DNA of 64,000 bases. Source: Narthecium ossifragum (Eukaryota; Streptophyta; Magnoliopsida; Dioscoreales; Nartheciaceae). This document shows, piece after piece, positions 32,515-45,500 of this stretch. The notes under the pieces were generated by a model that did no database searches, was not told where the DNA came from, and worked only from the letters and a program-made list of their open reading frames with translations. Numbering within the stretch: the first letter of the stretch is position 1; each line of letters opens with the position of its first letter. The stretch is taken from the NCBI GenBank assembly GCA_963920575.1, contig OY986971.1, positions 23,578,145 to 23,642,144 of the forward strand, read 5' to 3'. The position numbers and the translations under genes are program-made.

Positions 32515-35175
32515 GGGGCTGTTTGGTTGTTAAAAGTGGGGGGTGAAGTGGCTGGACTAGCAGCACTCCCTTCACTTGAAACTGTTTAGTTGGACACCAA
32601 GTGGAGGGTGTATGAGGAGTAAAAGCTTCTACTCAGTCATTTGACTCTGGCCAAAAAAAGACCAAAGTCGGCTGAGTGGAGTGGGAGGTGGTTCAAGTAA
32701 TACTGAACCAGTCCCCCACTCACCACCCCACTCGCCCCCCACTCGTGTTACTAGTCCTGAGAGTCCAAAAACATCGGGCTAGGGTTACTCCTCACCCCCG
32801 TCGGCTCTCTCCGTCAGTTTTCTCTGTCGGCTCTCTCTCCGGCGTTTCTGCTCATCATCTCCTCTCCGTCGGCTCCCTTCGCCGGCTCTCTCCGTCTCCT
32901 CTCCGTTGGCGACGATCTCTGGGGTTTCTGGTCATCATCTCCTCTCCGTCGGTGGCTCTCTCCGACGTCTCTCCTCACCGTCTCCTCTCCGTTGGCGGCT
33001 CTCTCCGGCGTGTTGTTTCCCTCTCCATCACCGGTGATTTACTTGCCGGATCTGCTCAAGTTCTTCACGAAGCTTGGATCTATGGTTTTGTTTCATTTTT
33101 TGGGTGTATGTGCTTGGATCTATGGATTCTCTTCTTTACTTGAGCCTTTTTCATGCAACGAGAGGTTGAATGTGCTTGGATCTTGGATTTGTGGATTTGT
33201 TTCATTTTTCTTGGATCTATGGATTTTTCTCATGATGGTTTTCTTAGACTCTTTAGTACCTTTGTTTCATTTTTATTGGATCCATGGATTTTTCTTGGAT
33301 CTATGGACTTTTCTTGGATCTATGGATTTTTAAAGATACATGCTTTATCATTTGCAAATCCTTTCCCAGTGGTGGTTATCCATGGCTCTTTGATTTCTCG
33401 GAAGTCCATTCTTACTCTTTATTTCTGCATTTCAACTCTTGACCCACGCATGCTGATCCTAACAGCGAAAACAGAGAGGATCTGAAGAACAAAAACCAAT
33501 AACACTTATGTTATTATGCCCTGTTTTTAATTTTTTCATACGTACATGGGAAACATAGCATATAGAATCAGGAAAGGTTTCAAATTCATAACCTACTAGC
33601 ATCTGATCTCTCTTGACTTGCAGTCTTTTAGATTTCTTTGAGCTATGATATTTTCCTCAGCCTTCCCATTGACTTCAATTTTGAGACGAGATTTATAGCC
33701 ATATAATACTGAAATTGGATTCAAAATCCGACCTTGATATTCCTCCATACTATACAACTATATGTTGGCTCCTGTGTATTTTCTGAATTAAGCTTTACTG
33801 AAAGGAATAAAGTAATACTTATGAGAAAAATGAAAACCTCTTATGACCAGAAAGTAATTAAAGATTCCAGTTATCTATTTTTGACCAGAAAGTAATGTTT
33901 ATAGAAGGTAATGTGTTAATCTAGCATTCATGATTTATCAGTCACTTATCTTGTTTAAGTTGTATGGAATCCATATGTTGTTCTTTTTTTTTTTTTTTTG
34001 GCTTCAACCACCAAGGTAGCAGAACCGAAGTTGATTGCTACTAGGAAGAACATTCTCGTAGTCCTCTTGGCCAAAGCTTTTTTAAATCTTGCCAACACAA
34101 ATCGACTTTGGCTAAAACACATTGCATTTAGGCAGGGATTCGATCTAAAATTGGATCCGGAAAGTCATACAAGTTTGGCTGGCTCTTTCGACCCATTTTG
34201 TGTATGGTTTGGACGGTTTTAGCTAATACGCTGGATTGCAGTTTTAGTCCTCATTTTGTGGATGTCATGTTTACTATTATGTTTACTATTATGTCTTGTT
34301 TATAGAAGCATCCCCTTCCCTCTCCTCTTTAGATGGATGGTTACAATGAAGAATTCGAGAGGATGCGGGTTCCGCAATCAAAACGATGCATTGGCGTCAT
34401 TTGGTGATTATGAGCTTGAGCTTGGAAAGGGGAAATCAGATAAAGATAGGCAGTATTCGGCGATTTCTTTACTGGGCTTTGTAATCATTGTATTGATTGT
34501 AACTTACATTATTTATATTGCATGTTAATATGTTAAATATAGCCGTAATTTGATAACACTGGACGAGATCTATTGAAGTAGACGAATTGTGATACTTTCT
34601 AGTTTTAAATGCTGTAGAATGAGTTTAAAATTTTCAATCTGAACAGGTTTCATGTGTTGAAAATATAAAGAAGATTTTGCCAAAAAAATTTTGAAAAATA
34701 ATTAGGTTCATCTGAACTTAGCTAACATGTCCATGCCAGTGAATAAGCATTGAGCATCACAATGCTGATGCTTTTCTTGATCCACAGCTTAAACTGACAA
34801 GGGAACCATCATTAATCAGATCTAAGGAAACAATAAAGAACAAACACTCAGATCTATCCAAAAAAACCTCCATATAAAACAACAACTAATAATACATTTG
34901 TTAAAGCGTTTAAACTCACCCCCTAGTCGGGGGTGACCATATCCTCACTTTCAGCACCAATCAAACAGTAGAAAATCCAAAAGTCAGTCAACTCAGGCTC
35001 CACTCCAACACCAACCAAACAGCAGAAAGTCTAGAAGTCAACCAACTCAGGTTCCACTCCAGTACCAACCAAACAGCAAAAACTGACAGGCCACTTCACA
35101 GAACTTCACTTTGCAAAAGTCTGCACTCCAGAAAGTGACTCCACTCCATCCAGTCCTGAGCAACCAAACAGGCCC
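32515..35175. mobile_element. PIF/Harbinger-type TIR element, 2.66 kb, no transposase
   Basis: The left end is GGGGCTGTTTGGTTG at 32515 and the right end, reversed, is GGGCCTGTTTGGTTGCTC at 35175. TAA flanks both (32512-32514 and 35176-35178). Within are a GC-rich block with repeated CTCTCCGTCGGCTC motifs (about 32800-33010), a region with CTTGGATCTATGG repeated seven or so times (33075-33330), and AT-rich sequence with a T-run (33986-34000). None encodes a recognisable protein. The element split an older AT-rich sequence whose halves (32318-32511 and 35179 on) rejoin cleanly. Confidence 0.75.
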
Positions 35176-35178
35176 TAA

Positions 35179-36542
35179 ACTACTCCTAGAGATAAGTGTA
35201 ATGACTACTCCTACACCTATATAAAGTTCATAGGTAGAAAAGGTAATGAAAGTGATGAAAGAAATTGTTATTTTCATTAATCAGTGATGTGTTAATGAAA
35301 ACAACTCCTAGAGATGAGTGCTGCCATGAAATGCTCTAACTGCTCCCATGATCTCCATTAGTTGCTCCATGACCTCCATTGACTATTCCCATGATCTCTG
35401 ACGGTTGTCTCCATGACCACTGATGGTTATAAAAGTTATAGATCTTTCAATCAACTTTCCAACGGTCTAAAAATCAAGTCATTTGGTCTTCGGATGAAGA
35501 ACTTATGATCAAAATATTTGACTACATCGAAAGTGACGAGATATGATATTTAGGGTTATGATTTGACGTCGATGTCGCTCGAGATTTAAAGCGACGTGGA
35601 GTATATTACATCTTAGCTCTGTGATTGCTCGACTTAGTGATCATGAAGATCTCAAGACTCCGCTGTGCCAGGATGGGAGTCGTGCGTGAGAGCCAAGCAT
35701 CAAATGGATAACTTGACTAAGTATTTACTAAATTGCCGCTCACATCGACAGCATGTTTGCCACACCAAACGTCTGAATTTGAAGATATCATCAACAAAAA
35801 TTGTAGATACCATCGTTCTTTTTCTATTAGTTCTTAAATCACAATTTTGGAGACCGAATGTGAGAGTTATGACCGGAATGTGAGAGTTATGACCGGAATA
35901 ACTCCGGCTATGTCGAAACTGACCAAAAGCTGGATAATAGTTAGTCGAGTCTATATATTAACCAGGTTTAGGGCAACCACAAATATCTTATGTACTGACT
36001 TTTACAAAATGCTAGGCCTGTGCCGGAGTTTATTTGCACCCATAAACTGGGGTAATAGGTTCAATGGAAAAGACCCACTAAAAAAGCCCACTTGAATCCA
36101 AAGTGTGTGCTGAGAATTGGCCTGCATGGAAAGAATATTCATCAGACACGTAAAAAGAGTACATCATCTAAAACATGTAGTTTCCAGGTATACTGGTAAG
36201 TGGCTATTTCTCAATCCACAAGAATATGAGTGGTTACCCTCAATACGAGAGTAGTTGAATGTAAAGATGTCAACATCATCGCCTATATATAGATATATAT
36301 GGCATTGCACTTCAAAAATTTTACTGTGGTGTGATTCATTTGAAGAAGACAAAACTTGCGTTACGACACTATGATACAACATTTACCAAAAATATGTCAT
36401 TCTTAAATAATTCCAGAGCTTGGAAATCTGACAATTTGGAGACGTCCGACGAATTCAAAATTTCTCTGAATATTTGGATGCCTGTGCCACTAACTTCATC
36501 AACAAAAAGTGTCTGGAGTAGCCCTTCCATAGCTTCACAATG
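35179..36542. other. Old repeat DNA and 3' flank of the Toc64 gene
   Basis: It probably continues the sequence into which the PIF/Harbinger element inserted. A 22-bp direct repeat, GAATGTGAGAGTTATGACCG, occurs twice in tandem at about 35856-35899. The phrases CCAACGGTCTAAAAATCAAG and TTATGACCGGAATAAC are reminiscent of gypsy LTR sequence, but no boundaries are visible. The last few hundred bases before 36543 should include the 3' UTR of the minus-strand gene. Confidence 0.4.
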
Positions 36543-39500
36543 TCAGGCCATTAGTTTCCTTAGCCTTTTCTCTGCTGCTAGTGCAGCTTTGTTCTGTGGT
36601 TCCAGAACTAAGGCATGCTTGAAATCTGAAAAGGAAAAAAGCTCAAGTTCAGCAAATTAAAAGATGAGAACAATCTGGATGATGATCGGATTGAAAGCAC
36701 ATGCTCGTCTGGAATAGCACAAGATTGTAGTCCATAACAAACAACTAATGTTAATTTAAGCTTGCTCCGGCCTGGGAAAACTCTGATCGGACAAGAGTAA
36801 ACCTAGAAAAGTTGATTCCTTGTGCAAGAAGAAATATATTGACTGACTAGATAAAATAAATGTGTGACCGTAGCAACATGATGTTAAGAGCATATATGAG
36901 TAGTTGTACAACTACAAAACCAAGGCATAATCTACACCTGCCTGAATCAGACCCAGATTCATATTGCAGAACAGAAGGCAGCAAACAAATGCATAAAAAT
37001 TGAAACAATGACAACTTTAATCATGGGAGCCTATCAGTTGCTTTTCCAGGAAATTGACTGTCCAGAAACTAGAAACCTCAAAATAAATCCATGCACCGCC
37101 AACTCCCCGATATAGAGTTTTGATAGACCAAGTAGTTTTCAGGAGTCAATCCTCCAACATGACAGAAATGCTAAGCTACAGGAGATGGATTAGTTTATCA
37201 TCTCGTCATGTTGGTCTTCATAGACGGTGAAGATTTTGGACTTGTACTCGCATTCAATCTACGGTGGATTTGTGTCAGCATGAGTAGATAATTTATGCAT
37301 CGAATAATTGATGGACCTTGTATTTTGAGCTCTGGAAAACCATGTGCAAAGTATATGCCAGGTATCGTATTTAGTGTCACGTAGCATGACTTCCTGTTGT
37401 ATAATGTTGCATGATTCACTGTTGCATAACTTTCAATCCAAAAGACAATTTTGTCCAGAATATTCTCACCTTGAGCAGCTTCCTTGTAATATAAGAGCAT
37501 TTCTCTTGCTGTTCCTCGCCTAAGGTATGCTTTAACAATCTGAAGTCCGAAACAGTACAGAGAGTTATAACGGTTTATATTCGTAACAACAAGTAACAGG
37601 CTACTAAACCTTCCATAGCATGGTTGAGTTATCCAGTAAGCTGATTTGATAAAAGCTAGCATGCAAACATATAAAAGAATAAACCTCATTAAAGAGATTC
37701 ATCAAAAGGACTTTTGTCAAAGAGCAAGTTGTTCATAGCTTCAAAAGACTATATCAAGAAGGACAGCCATGGGACTACAAGCTTTTCCATAGAAATAAAT
37801 ATTAATGTCACGCAGATACTTATGATCTAGATTTCAGACCCCAATTTATTCTCAGGCTAGAGAAGTATCGTTCGATTCAAGCAATTTTTGGCAAACATCT
37901 CATTCACTAAGGGCATGTCTGAAATTGTAATCCTACCAGATCTTTTTTTTTTTGAGATAGTTTCACAACTGTAGGCAGGAAATATCATAATACTAGTCAG
38001 CCTTTTTTCTACATAAATAAGATGATATGGGAATCCCAAATCCTATAGGAGAAATTCTGTAGCTTCAAAGCCTGCACTATTTTCCACAGTACAACTAGAG
38101 AGTTCCACGTTGAATCAGGATCAACAATCCACACCATGCTTTTCCAATGCTCCTAACAATCCCATCAAAACAGCTAATCCACCTAAAACCACTCTTTCAA
38201 ATCCCTATTACTCCTTGTTTTCCATCCAAAATCCCCCATCATGTTCCCGATGCTCCCGTGCAAGTTGTCAAGCAAACTACTAGTCCTCTTCACTCCATTC
38301 TCTGCCATCTACCATTATCTCCCTAACTTCTCCTCCCCTACAGCCTTCGCCGATCTCTACATCTCGACGTCTCTATCATTTTCAATCACCAATAATAAAA
38401 CATGCTCCTTCCACCAATTTCATGTTCCCTCATCGACCTAACCCCACCCTTTATGTGTTGTAACTCGTGCTTGAAAAGAGAAACAACTACAGTCATAAAA
38501 CAAACTATAGAGCATTGTCTCACATATAATTCTCAGATAAGATCCAGTTCGAGAAATACTGAAGTTACATCCCTGAAGCTAACCAAATGGGGTGTTGACA
38601 GCTTAGTGAGACTCATTCATTTGTAAGCAACTTGCATCACCTCAAACTACAAAACTTCATTTCTTTCATGAATTATTATCTTCTGTTTGCCTTAAACATT
38701 GGTTGGAGCAAACATACTGCTTTTCCTGATTCTTCATTTGTTGAACTCAAGCTCACATTCACAAAGATGTGAGGTCAATGAAAAAAAGGCTAACCACTAT
38801 TCAAACTTCAAAAACATTTGGCACTTTAGGAGAATAATTGATATTGAATCAGTAGATATATGAGCTGCCAAAAATAAAGGTGGGGATATCAATGTCTGCG
38901 GGACCCCAGTGAGGAGATCAAGAGCAGAAAAATAAATACAGCTCTATGAAAAATGGGAATGAATGTTCTACAAAAAGGAAAACAATAACTAAATAACTGC
39001 TAATTACCTTCTTATCCAAAACTAAAGCCTGATTGCAGTCTTCTTCGGCTTGTTTGAAGCTGTAAAATTTATAGCAGTTATTACAGTGAATCCTCTGTAA
39101 AACAATCGTACGGAAGAACATCCTTCAAAGCAAGTAGTGGCATACCATCCTAGCTCCAAATAAGCTGCTGCGCGATTAGAGTACAATGTTGCATTTGTAT
39201 CATTCAATTTAATAGCTTCAGAGTAGTAGTTAACAGCCTTATTCCATTCTTTCTTCTTGAAAGCAATGTTTCCCTATCAAGGAATTTGGCGTAAATAAAT
39301 ACGAAATTAAACAAAAACATAAAATCTAGCTATGAAAAGTCTATGTTTTCATTAAATTGCATATTGAGGAGCAAAACATTTTATTTTGATTATATATAGG
39401 AGCTTATGGATAGGATTGTTAAATCTAATAAAAACCAGGCAGCCATTCTCATAACTTCAATTCCTCAAGCATTTAAGAACAACAACCACCTCCGTATAAA

Positions 39501-42500
39501 TTCAATAATGCCAGCAGAACATTCCTTGTATTTGACATGCAGATGTAGTACCTTTTGACAAAGAAAGATTTCATCGAGCTCTTACATGCTAACCTATTAT
39601 AGTCCTCACAACTAGAAAACATGTCCTTACAAAACTGGTTTGACAGAACCTTCTACCATTGACTTGTACATTCTTCCAGACTAAACCCATTACTAAGAGA
39701 TTTGCCAGCTTTGATTCATCTAAAGTCCTGTTTCTGACAGCCCTGACCAGCATAAGTAGAGCTACTAAATAAATCGTCCATGAGAAATTCAGCAATGTTT
39801 CTACCATCCTTCAATTAGATCTTAGTTAGCAGAGTGCGAAAGTGCATAGTAGAATAGCAGTTCGCTTCAGTTTTCTCACCACATTTAGCAGCACCATAAT
39901 ACTGGTGTTTCACATAAACCAAATAGTTCAGATTACTTCAACTCATTTATTTTGGTTCTTAGTGTATTTGAGTCAGAACTATGCATCCTAGAAGTTAGAT
40001 ATATGCTGTCCAAGAGCATGATTCTTCAAAAATGATCACATACCACCCTGAGCCAATGAAAAATTCTCGAAGCAAACAAATTGAGAAAATCAAGGTCTGA
40101 AAAGCTTGAGAACCTTGTCATACATCCAAATGCTAACAAAGCAAATTACTCTAGAAAGTATAGTCCAAGTTAGCATGAATTAAAATGAAGACATCATAAA
40201 TGTCTCCACTTACAGCACTAATGACCAACGACAGCTACAAAACTCTATCAAAATGAGTTCACAATGGAGTCAAAAACTTGAGTGGAAACCTTTTCTTTTA
40301 GGAAGTCTGATGCTTCCATGTCCCCATTGACATCAGTAGCGGGTAACAAGTTGGATCCACTTCTGACCTCTTCTTGAAGAGAAGCATAAATATCCACAAC
40401 AGTATCAAGAAGAAACTTATCTGCCCCATGTGCTGCTATAAGGGAAACTGAAATAGGAAGGCCATCATGGTTTCCTAGTGGAATAGCAACCTGCAAAGGA
40501 AAACCAAAAACATGCACCAACTGGATGTCATACAAACAAATGCACAAATTTGACCAGCTTGAAACAAAAAGATAGATTTCAAGATCTAAATAACGAAGAA
40601 TCTGCCAGTGAATAACCACGTTGAAAACATTACCTGACAGCAGCCAGATATCCCTGCAATGCTCAATAATATGGACAGCCTGTTCTCAACCTCTGGGGTC
40701 ACTTTCTTTCTAGAACTGAACTTTAGTGGGAAATCCGAGGTAGTAGGAATCACTAATATCCCATCATCCTGAAGAAGAGGAGATGGACCATAAAAACCAT
40801 AAAGCTATGAGAATACAAAAGAAGTCCCCTTTTTAGAATTAGAAAATAGCTTGATGATTCAGAATAAAAAATTTGTCATAACATAAATGAAATAGGACAA
40901 GAACTCAAGGAAACCTTTTCCAAAATAAAGCACCTCTACTATCTTATTGAACCCCTAAGAGAATAGGAGTCATCAAACAACACAAATCATATAATAGAAG
41001 CTAAAAGCAACGATCTATGTCAAATTTCGGACACATCATGGTGGCTTGCTGGATAAGAGGGAAACATTCAGTCAACTATCACGTAGAAAAATACAAAAGC
41101 AGGAAAGTAGTTAGGTTTTATTCCTCCGAGGAAGTTCTGTGCCTCCATTATGGTTTGTGGAAAGTGCAATCCTACTTAAACCATGTAGTTAACTCTTCAT
41201 TTGGAAAATCCTCTATAGCAAAGTAGCAACTTTTCTCCCTTTCACAAATCGTATTACCGATGTTTATAAAAGTTATATCTCAAGCTACAAGGCAGAATAT
41301 ATGAAAGCAGCATTATACAAGATATGTCTTGCAACTAAACATTTGTCGAATATTTACTAAAGAAAACTCTATTTTAACAACACAAAGACATTTCCACTAA
41401 AACATCACTATGAATAGCAAATACAAAAGCCTGACTAAATGTATACATACAGTACCTTAAGGAGGCTATTTAATGCAGCCCGTACTTCTTTCCGAACTTT
41501 ATATAAAGACTTGATATTCTCATGTGTTGAGTTCACTGCTGCAAGAACTCGAGCAGAGATGCCAAGACCTAATCTGGGCTTCACAATGTTAAACCATTCT
41601 CCATGGTTCATTCTGAATTCATATCTGAAGAGCGATTTATATGTTAGACTGAGGTGCATGTCTGGCATAGGATAGAGAAAAGATGACAAGAAATTAAAAC
41701 AAAAGGTTCAAGAAAAATATCCTGGTATAAACTGGCTATACAGATTCTACTACCATGAACTAACTGGTCTAGTTATTTCTAATCAAGCCACAGCAAGTGA
41801 CTTATCTAGTCACGCACCTTCAAAACTGTAACTTGCAGTTAACTTGCTACATATGAAAATTTCACAATAACGAGAGCAACAGAAACAGAAAAACTAATAA
41901 AATCATGTGGAAGGATTAGAAAGGGACATCAAGACAATGCCAGGAAAAGAACAGGAAGCTAAGTTGGCATGGTGCGTGAAAATAGACATTCCTTAAGCAC
42001 TAACCTTTGAAGTGATATCATGACTGCTGAAAGAGCCTTTAGACAAGATGTGCCTTGCTGCATCTTAGTAGATGGCTCAAGAAATTCCTTCAAACTTGGC
42101 ACATTTGAAGCAATATACTGGCCAATTTTTACATGCTTCGACTGTTCGTCTGCATAACCAAAGTGCTAACAAAATAATATTACTGCACTGCTTTTTGTTT
42201 GAACAGTATGATAGTGCAATTAAGATTGCAAATAACATATTGCATAGCTAAAATGGACCAAAGCATCAACTTACATCCAGATAACTTCTCTATTGTTTTA
42301 CTGACTACATGCATTGATTTCTGTTTAGGAACCCTCGATAACTCAAAGCAATCATCAGCAAAGATAAACTGCTTTGACCGTCTAGGCTTAGCTGGAGATG
42401 ATTGAAATAAGTTGCTCCCCACGCGACTTAACGTAGATGGATCTCTTGCAAACCATCCTGAAATGTTTCGCAAGCCAAGCAAAGCTTGATTAATCTGGAA

Positions 42501-45500
42501 ATTTGATAAAGAAATAAAAAAAACACGAGCAAAAAAAATCACTCCTCAGTAGAAATATACCCAAAAGGAGATGACCTTCGCCAACAACACACAAGAGCTT
42601 CAAGCAACTGACTACTCTATACATAAGCTACAATAAGCACCACAAACAAAACCCAACATCTCAATGCAGCACAACGATGCATAAATGGCCAAGAAAAACA
42701 GAAGTAGAAAGCATAAATATCACATTGAAGTTCAAACTCCAAAATCCAAGATTTCTTATGGGAAGTTGATCGCCATGAAGTTTTTATGGACCCATGCACC
42801 TATACATACATACAAAGTTTTCAATGTCATCCACAGGACAACATACTCATCCAACCATCCAAGTATAGTGTACATGACCAAGGATTGCCGTGCCACTGGC
42901 ACGCGCCGAGCCAGTCCCTGGCCTGCTCGGAACTTGCCACCGGCACGGACTTTTAGATGTTTGGCATACCACATTTATTGTTTGGCACGGAGTTTTGACC
43001 ATATATTTGATGTTCTACATTGATTTAGAGATCTTTTTGGATCTTTGAGCACTCAAAATGAAAAAGAATAGATATAGAGGTCGATAATGAACTGTTTAAT
43101 TATATCATTCATTACGTCATTGCAACATTCATCAACAAACTATGACTTGTACATTCTCACGCTCTCCACCAACTATATCGATCCTCCGGGTTTAAAGGTC
43201 GATGGAGTATGACCCTTCTAATAGATTGCATAAACGATAAAAACTATGGGAATGTGAAATGTGATGAATGCTGCTCATCAAACTCTCTGATGAGGTCCAT
43301 GAGACGGATAGGCTGATCATCGAAAGTTACCTCATCGAGCATGTTGTACCCGAAAGCTACACGCAGAGGAGGATTTGATGAAGACTCTCCATGGCTACTA
43401 TATCGGTGTGGCTCTAACTGCTCAGAAAAGTATGGATGCTGGCTCTAAGAATCAGATGAACCATAGTGAGGATAGCCATAAAAACCATAGCCCTACGGAT
43501 CGATGCTATGACACGCAGGAATTGACATAGGGTACTAGTAATCTCCAAAGATATATGATGAAGAATAGCTATCAGAACCGTATCTCTCCTCAGAGTGGAA
43601 GAGGTGCTGATAGGACGGAAGAGTGAATGATGAACTGGCATAAGTGATCATTGTTATAAACTAATAAACTCAGTTAAACACCTAATAAATAAACTAATAA
43701 CAATGATCATTAAAAAAAGAAATAAACTAATAAACTCAGTTACTCACCTACCTGGTCTTTATAACAGCCGTGGTGATGGGTTTAAGGCACAAACCCTCGC
43801 GGCCTCGCCCCTTCTCCCTCGACGCCTGTCCCGAACGCCTCGATGTCACGGTGGAGAGGAAATCGCCGTGGAGAGGAGGAGATCGCCGCAGTGGAGGCCC
43901 CGTGGAAGATCTTGGTGGAGGTGGAGGCGCTGTGGAAGATCTGGAGAGGTGAGGGGGAGATCACAGTGGAGGCTGGAGAGGAGGAGACCGCATGCTCGCA
44001 GGTTGTGTGAGGAGGAGATCATGGAGAAGTGAGGAGGAGATCGTCGTGGAGAGGAGGAGATCGCCGCGGTGGAGGCGCCGTGGAAGATCTTGGTGGAGGT
44101 GGAGGCGCCATGGAAGATCTGGAGAGGTGAGGAGGAGATCGCGGTGGAGGAGATCGCAGTGGAGGCTGGAGAGGAGGAGATCACAAGCTCACAACCGTGT
44201 GAGGAGGAGATCGCCGTGGAGAGGTGAGGAGGAGATCGCCGTGGAGAGGAGGCGATCACGATGGAGGCGATTAGGAGATGGCAGCGCTGCAGCGGTCTAG
44301 GTAAGTCTCCTTCCTCAGTTCCTCTCCTCTCCTCTCCTCTCTGTTTTACCCTTTTCCCCTTTCCCCTCTTCTTCTTCACATCGCTGGCTTCCCCTATCTC
44401 TGCTTCCCCCTCCGTTACCTCTCTTCTCCCTCTTATAACCCAGCTGGCCGACCAGCACCGACCGGCACCACCCCGTTGCCGACCGGCAATAGCGGGAATC
44501 GACCGGCAACCGACGGTGCCGGTCGACAAGCTTGCAAAGGTGGTTGTGCCAGTGCCGGGGGCAAAGTCGGTACCGCTGGCCCACCAGCACGATACTTGTC
44601 GGCCGGCACCTTGGTGCCGGTTGGCTCGGGAATCCTTGGTGCATACGGCAACATTTCTCTATTATTTTAAACCAAATTCCATTAGTCGGTTTTTTTTAAG
44701 CACTAAGGATGGATCATCAATGGACTCTTAAAAGAACTGTCTCAAGGTGATGCGCAACACGATCAAGGTCATATGTTACGTGAGAAGAAATTACAATGAA
44801 GCTGCAAGCTCCTGAAAGCAGAAAGATACATCTGCATGATTGAGTGAGAAATGGTATAACACAAATCATAAAGTTACTCAAACTAGAATCAGATCTCTTC
44901 ATTTTGGCCAATTCTCTTCAGAGAGGTCAGAGTTAAGCCATTTTTTCATGCTTAGAATCAGAGGGAGGAAGCAGATCACAGATTACCTTAAACATAATAG
45001 GGATTTAGATTACTCAGTATCCTAGCTATCAGGATGATGAGTCAAGCGCACAATCTAGATGCGCATTACCATACATTTCTTACATAAAGAGTAGTAATCC
45101 GATAAAATGTATCCCTTTACAAGAAGTAGTTGAGAAGGAAGTTTATGCTGAACAACATAAATACTCTAGAGAATCCTAAAACTGGAACTTTTTCTCGGTA
45201 AAGTTGATTGATGACAAGGTCAAGTTTCAAGTGGACGGCATATCATAGGAAATAAACAAGTAAAGCTATATGTATATGGAAATGGAAGAACTTCCATCGA
45301 CACATCTCAGCGTTTCTGAGGTGTATGGAGGAGGCTAGAACATGAGGTATACAAAGCGTCCTCTTTGAACTGGACTCTAGTGACATGGTGGAGTGCCTGA
45401 CAGGGAGGCGACGGTGGCCGTGCCACCTGGCGATGCTGCTGCATAAAGCGTGCTAGCCAATTACTTTTAGCCAGAAAGGGTAGGTCTGGTCCAAGGATTC

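Noticed and set aside
43846..44529. 227-codon minus-strand frame with IFHGASTSTKIFHGAS repeats
   Set aside because: It is built by the tandem GGAGATCGCCGTGG-type repeats in the intron insertion; no domain is recognised.
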